Below, piece by piece: positions 63,764 through 64,000 of a DNA stretch of 64,000 nt. Position numbers and translations under genes: made by a program. The DNA comes from Erwinia aphidicola. Lineage in GTDB: Bacteria > Pseudomonadota > Gammaproteobacteria > Enterobacterales > Enterobacteriaceae. The stretch is from positions 4,216,001 through 4,280,000 of the forward strand of contig NZ_JAMKCQ010000001.1 in assembly GCF_024169515.1 (NCBI RefSeq), in the 5' to 3' direction. Positions within the stretch are counted from its first letter, which is position 1, and every line of letters begins with the position of its first letter. The notes beneath the pieces were generated by a model that was not told the DNA's origin, did no database searches, and was given only the letters and a program-made list of their open reading frames with translations.

Positions 63764-64000
63764 GATTCACTTTCCTCTGTGTTAGCAAATTCCAGCACGA
63801 TGCCTTCCTCGTCGTGCCAGTCGAGCGTCAGCTGCTGCGGCTTCTGTTTTGCCGCCATCTGCAGCAGCAGCTGCTGGCTCAGCACCGGCAGGATCTGCTG
63901 GTTCAGCAGGCTGTCGACGTTGCGCGCCCCGGTGTCCGGCAGCAGGCAGGCGGCGGTCAGCGCCGCTGACAGGCCGTCGCCCACGGTGGTTTTCAGGCCG
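63760..64000 (-). CDS. clpV: ClpV (TssH) AAA+ ATPase, C-terminal 79 residues (runs off right edge)
   Basis: The unfoldase that recycles contracted TssB-TssC sheath. Only the end of the gene is inside the window: GLKTTVGDGLSAALTAACLL then LPDTGARNVDSLLNQQILPV, the D2 small-domain sequence typical of ClpV, and a C-terminal tail LTLDWHDEEGIVLEF. The frame is open to the right edge and its start lies outside. The other missing core genes (tssB, tssC, tssK, tssL, hcp) are presumably further right. Confidence 0.88.
   Translation of the reverse strand, partial: GLKTTVGDGLSAALTAACLLPDTGARNVDSLLNQQILPVLSQQLLLQMAAKQKPQQLTLDWHDEEGIVLEFANTEESES

Overview
The window looks like chromosomal DNA of an enterobacterium, most likely Erwiniaceae (Erwinia, Pantoea or a relative). 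Nearly all core genes closely resemble E. coli proteins and keep the E. coli order of the replication-terminus region (ydfG, ynfA, ynfB, ynfD, ynfK, mlc, ynfL, ynfM, tus, fumC, manA, ydgA, add, ydgJ, cnu, ydgK, rsxABCDGE, nth). A Tus gene with a Ter site directly upstream confirms terminus location. The genus assignment is inference; no rRNA is present and I see no tRNA.

Layout. 1-13302: 5' part of guanine deaminase guaD (runs off the left edge), ydfG, small ynf genes, a DHA2 drug exporter, a four-gene osmoprotectant ABC operon (OsmU/YehZYXW type), then ynfK-mlc-ynfL / ynfM. 13303-19350: repeat array, Ter-tus, fumC, manA, ydgA. 19351-21063: an accessory gap where E. coli has uid, hdhA and malIXY; here it holds an orphan small gene, the tail of a LacI-type regulator and an AT-rich gene with a HEPN-like RNxxxH motif. 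21064-23371: add and ydgJ. 23448-36355: a sugar island with araFGHC (transporter plus regulator) divergent from araBA, without araD, followed by the galactofuranose-type ABC transporter ytfQRT-yjfF. 36942-44235: cnu, ydgK, the complete rsx electron-transport operon and nth. 44272-64000: a type VI secretion (T6SS) cluster, all on the minus strand and running off the right edge.

The T6SS block is the most interesting region. Reading in its own direction: clpV (partial), vgrG, a Tle4-like phospholipase effector, three paralogous periplasmic Tli4-type immunity genes in tandem, a PAAR tip protein, an unrecognised membrane protein, tssM, tssA, tssF, tssG, tssJ, tssE and a VasL-type gene. The cargo segment is visibly more AT-rich than the core genes on both sides. 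The composition changes inside the 5' end of tssM and the 3' part of vgrG, which suggests a cargo cassette exchanged by recombination in conserved flanks.

A second theme is a family of short palindromic intergenic repeats of two related types: a GCATGC-centred type and a GGTCGACCGGAAAAA-type hairpin ending in CCCCTAC. They occur in at least seven places, always outside genes and usually just after them. One site is an exact 38-bp-period array of eight units. Recognisable regulatory sites include a Ter site, an Mlc operator with a CRP site, a GalR-like operator upstream of ytfQ, a CRP site between araF and araB, twin PurR-like operators beside guaD, and a terminator between ytfQ and ytfR.
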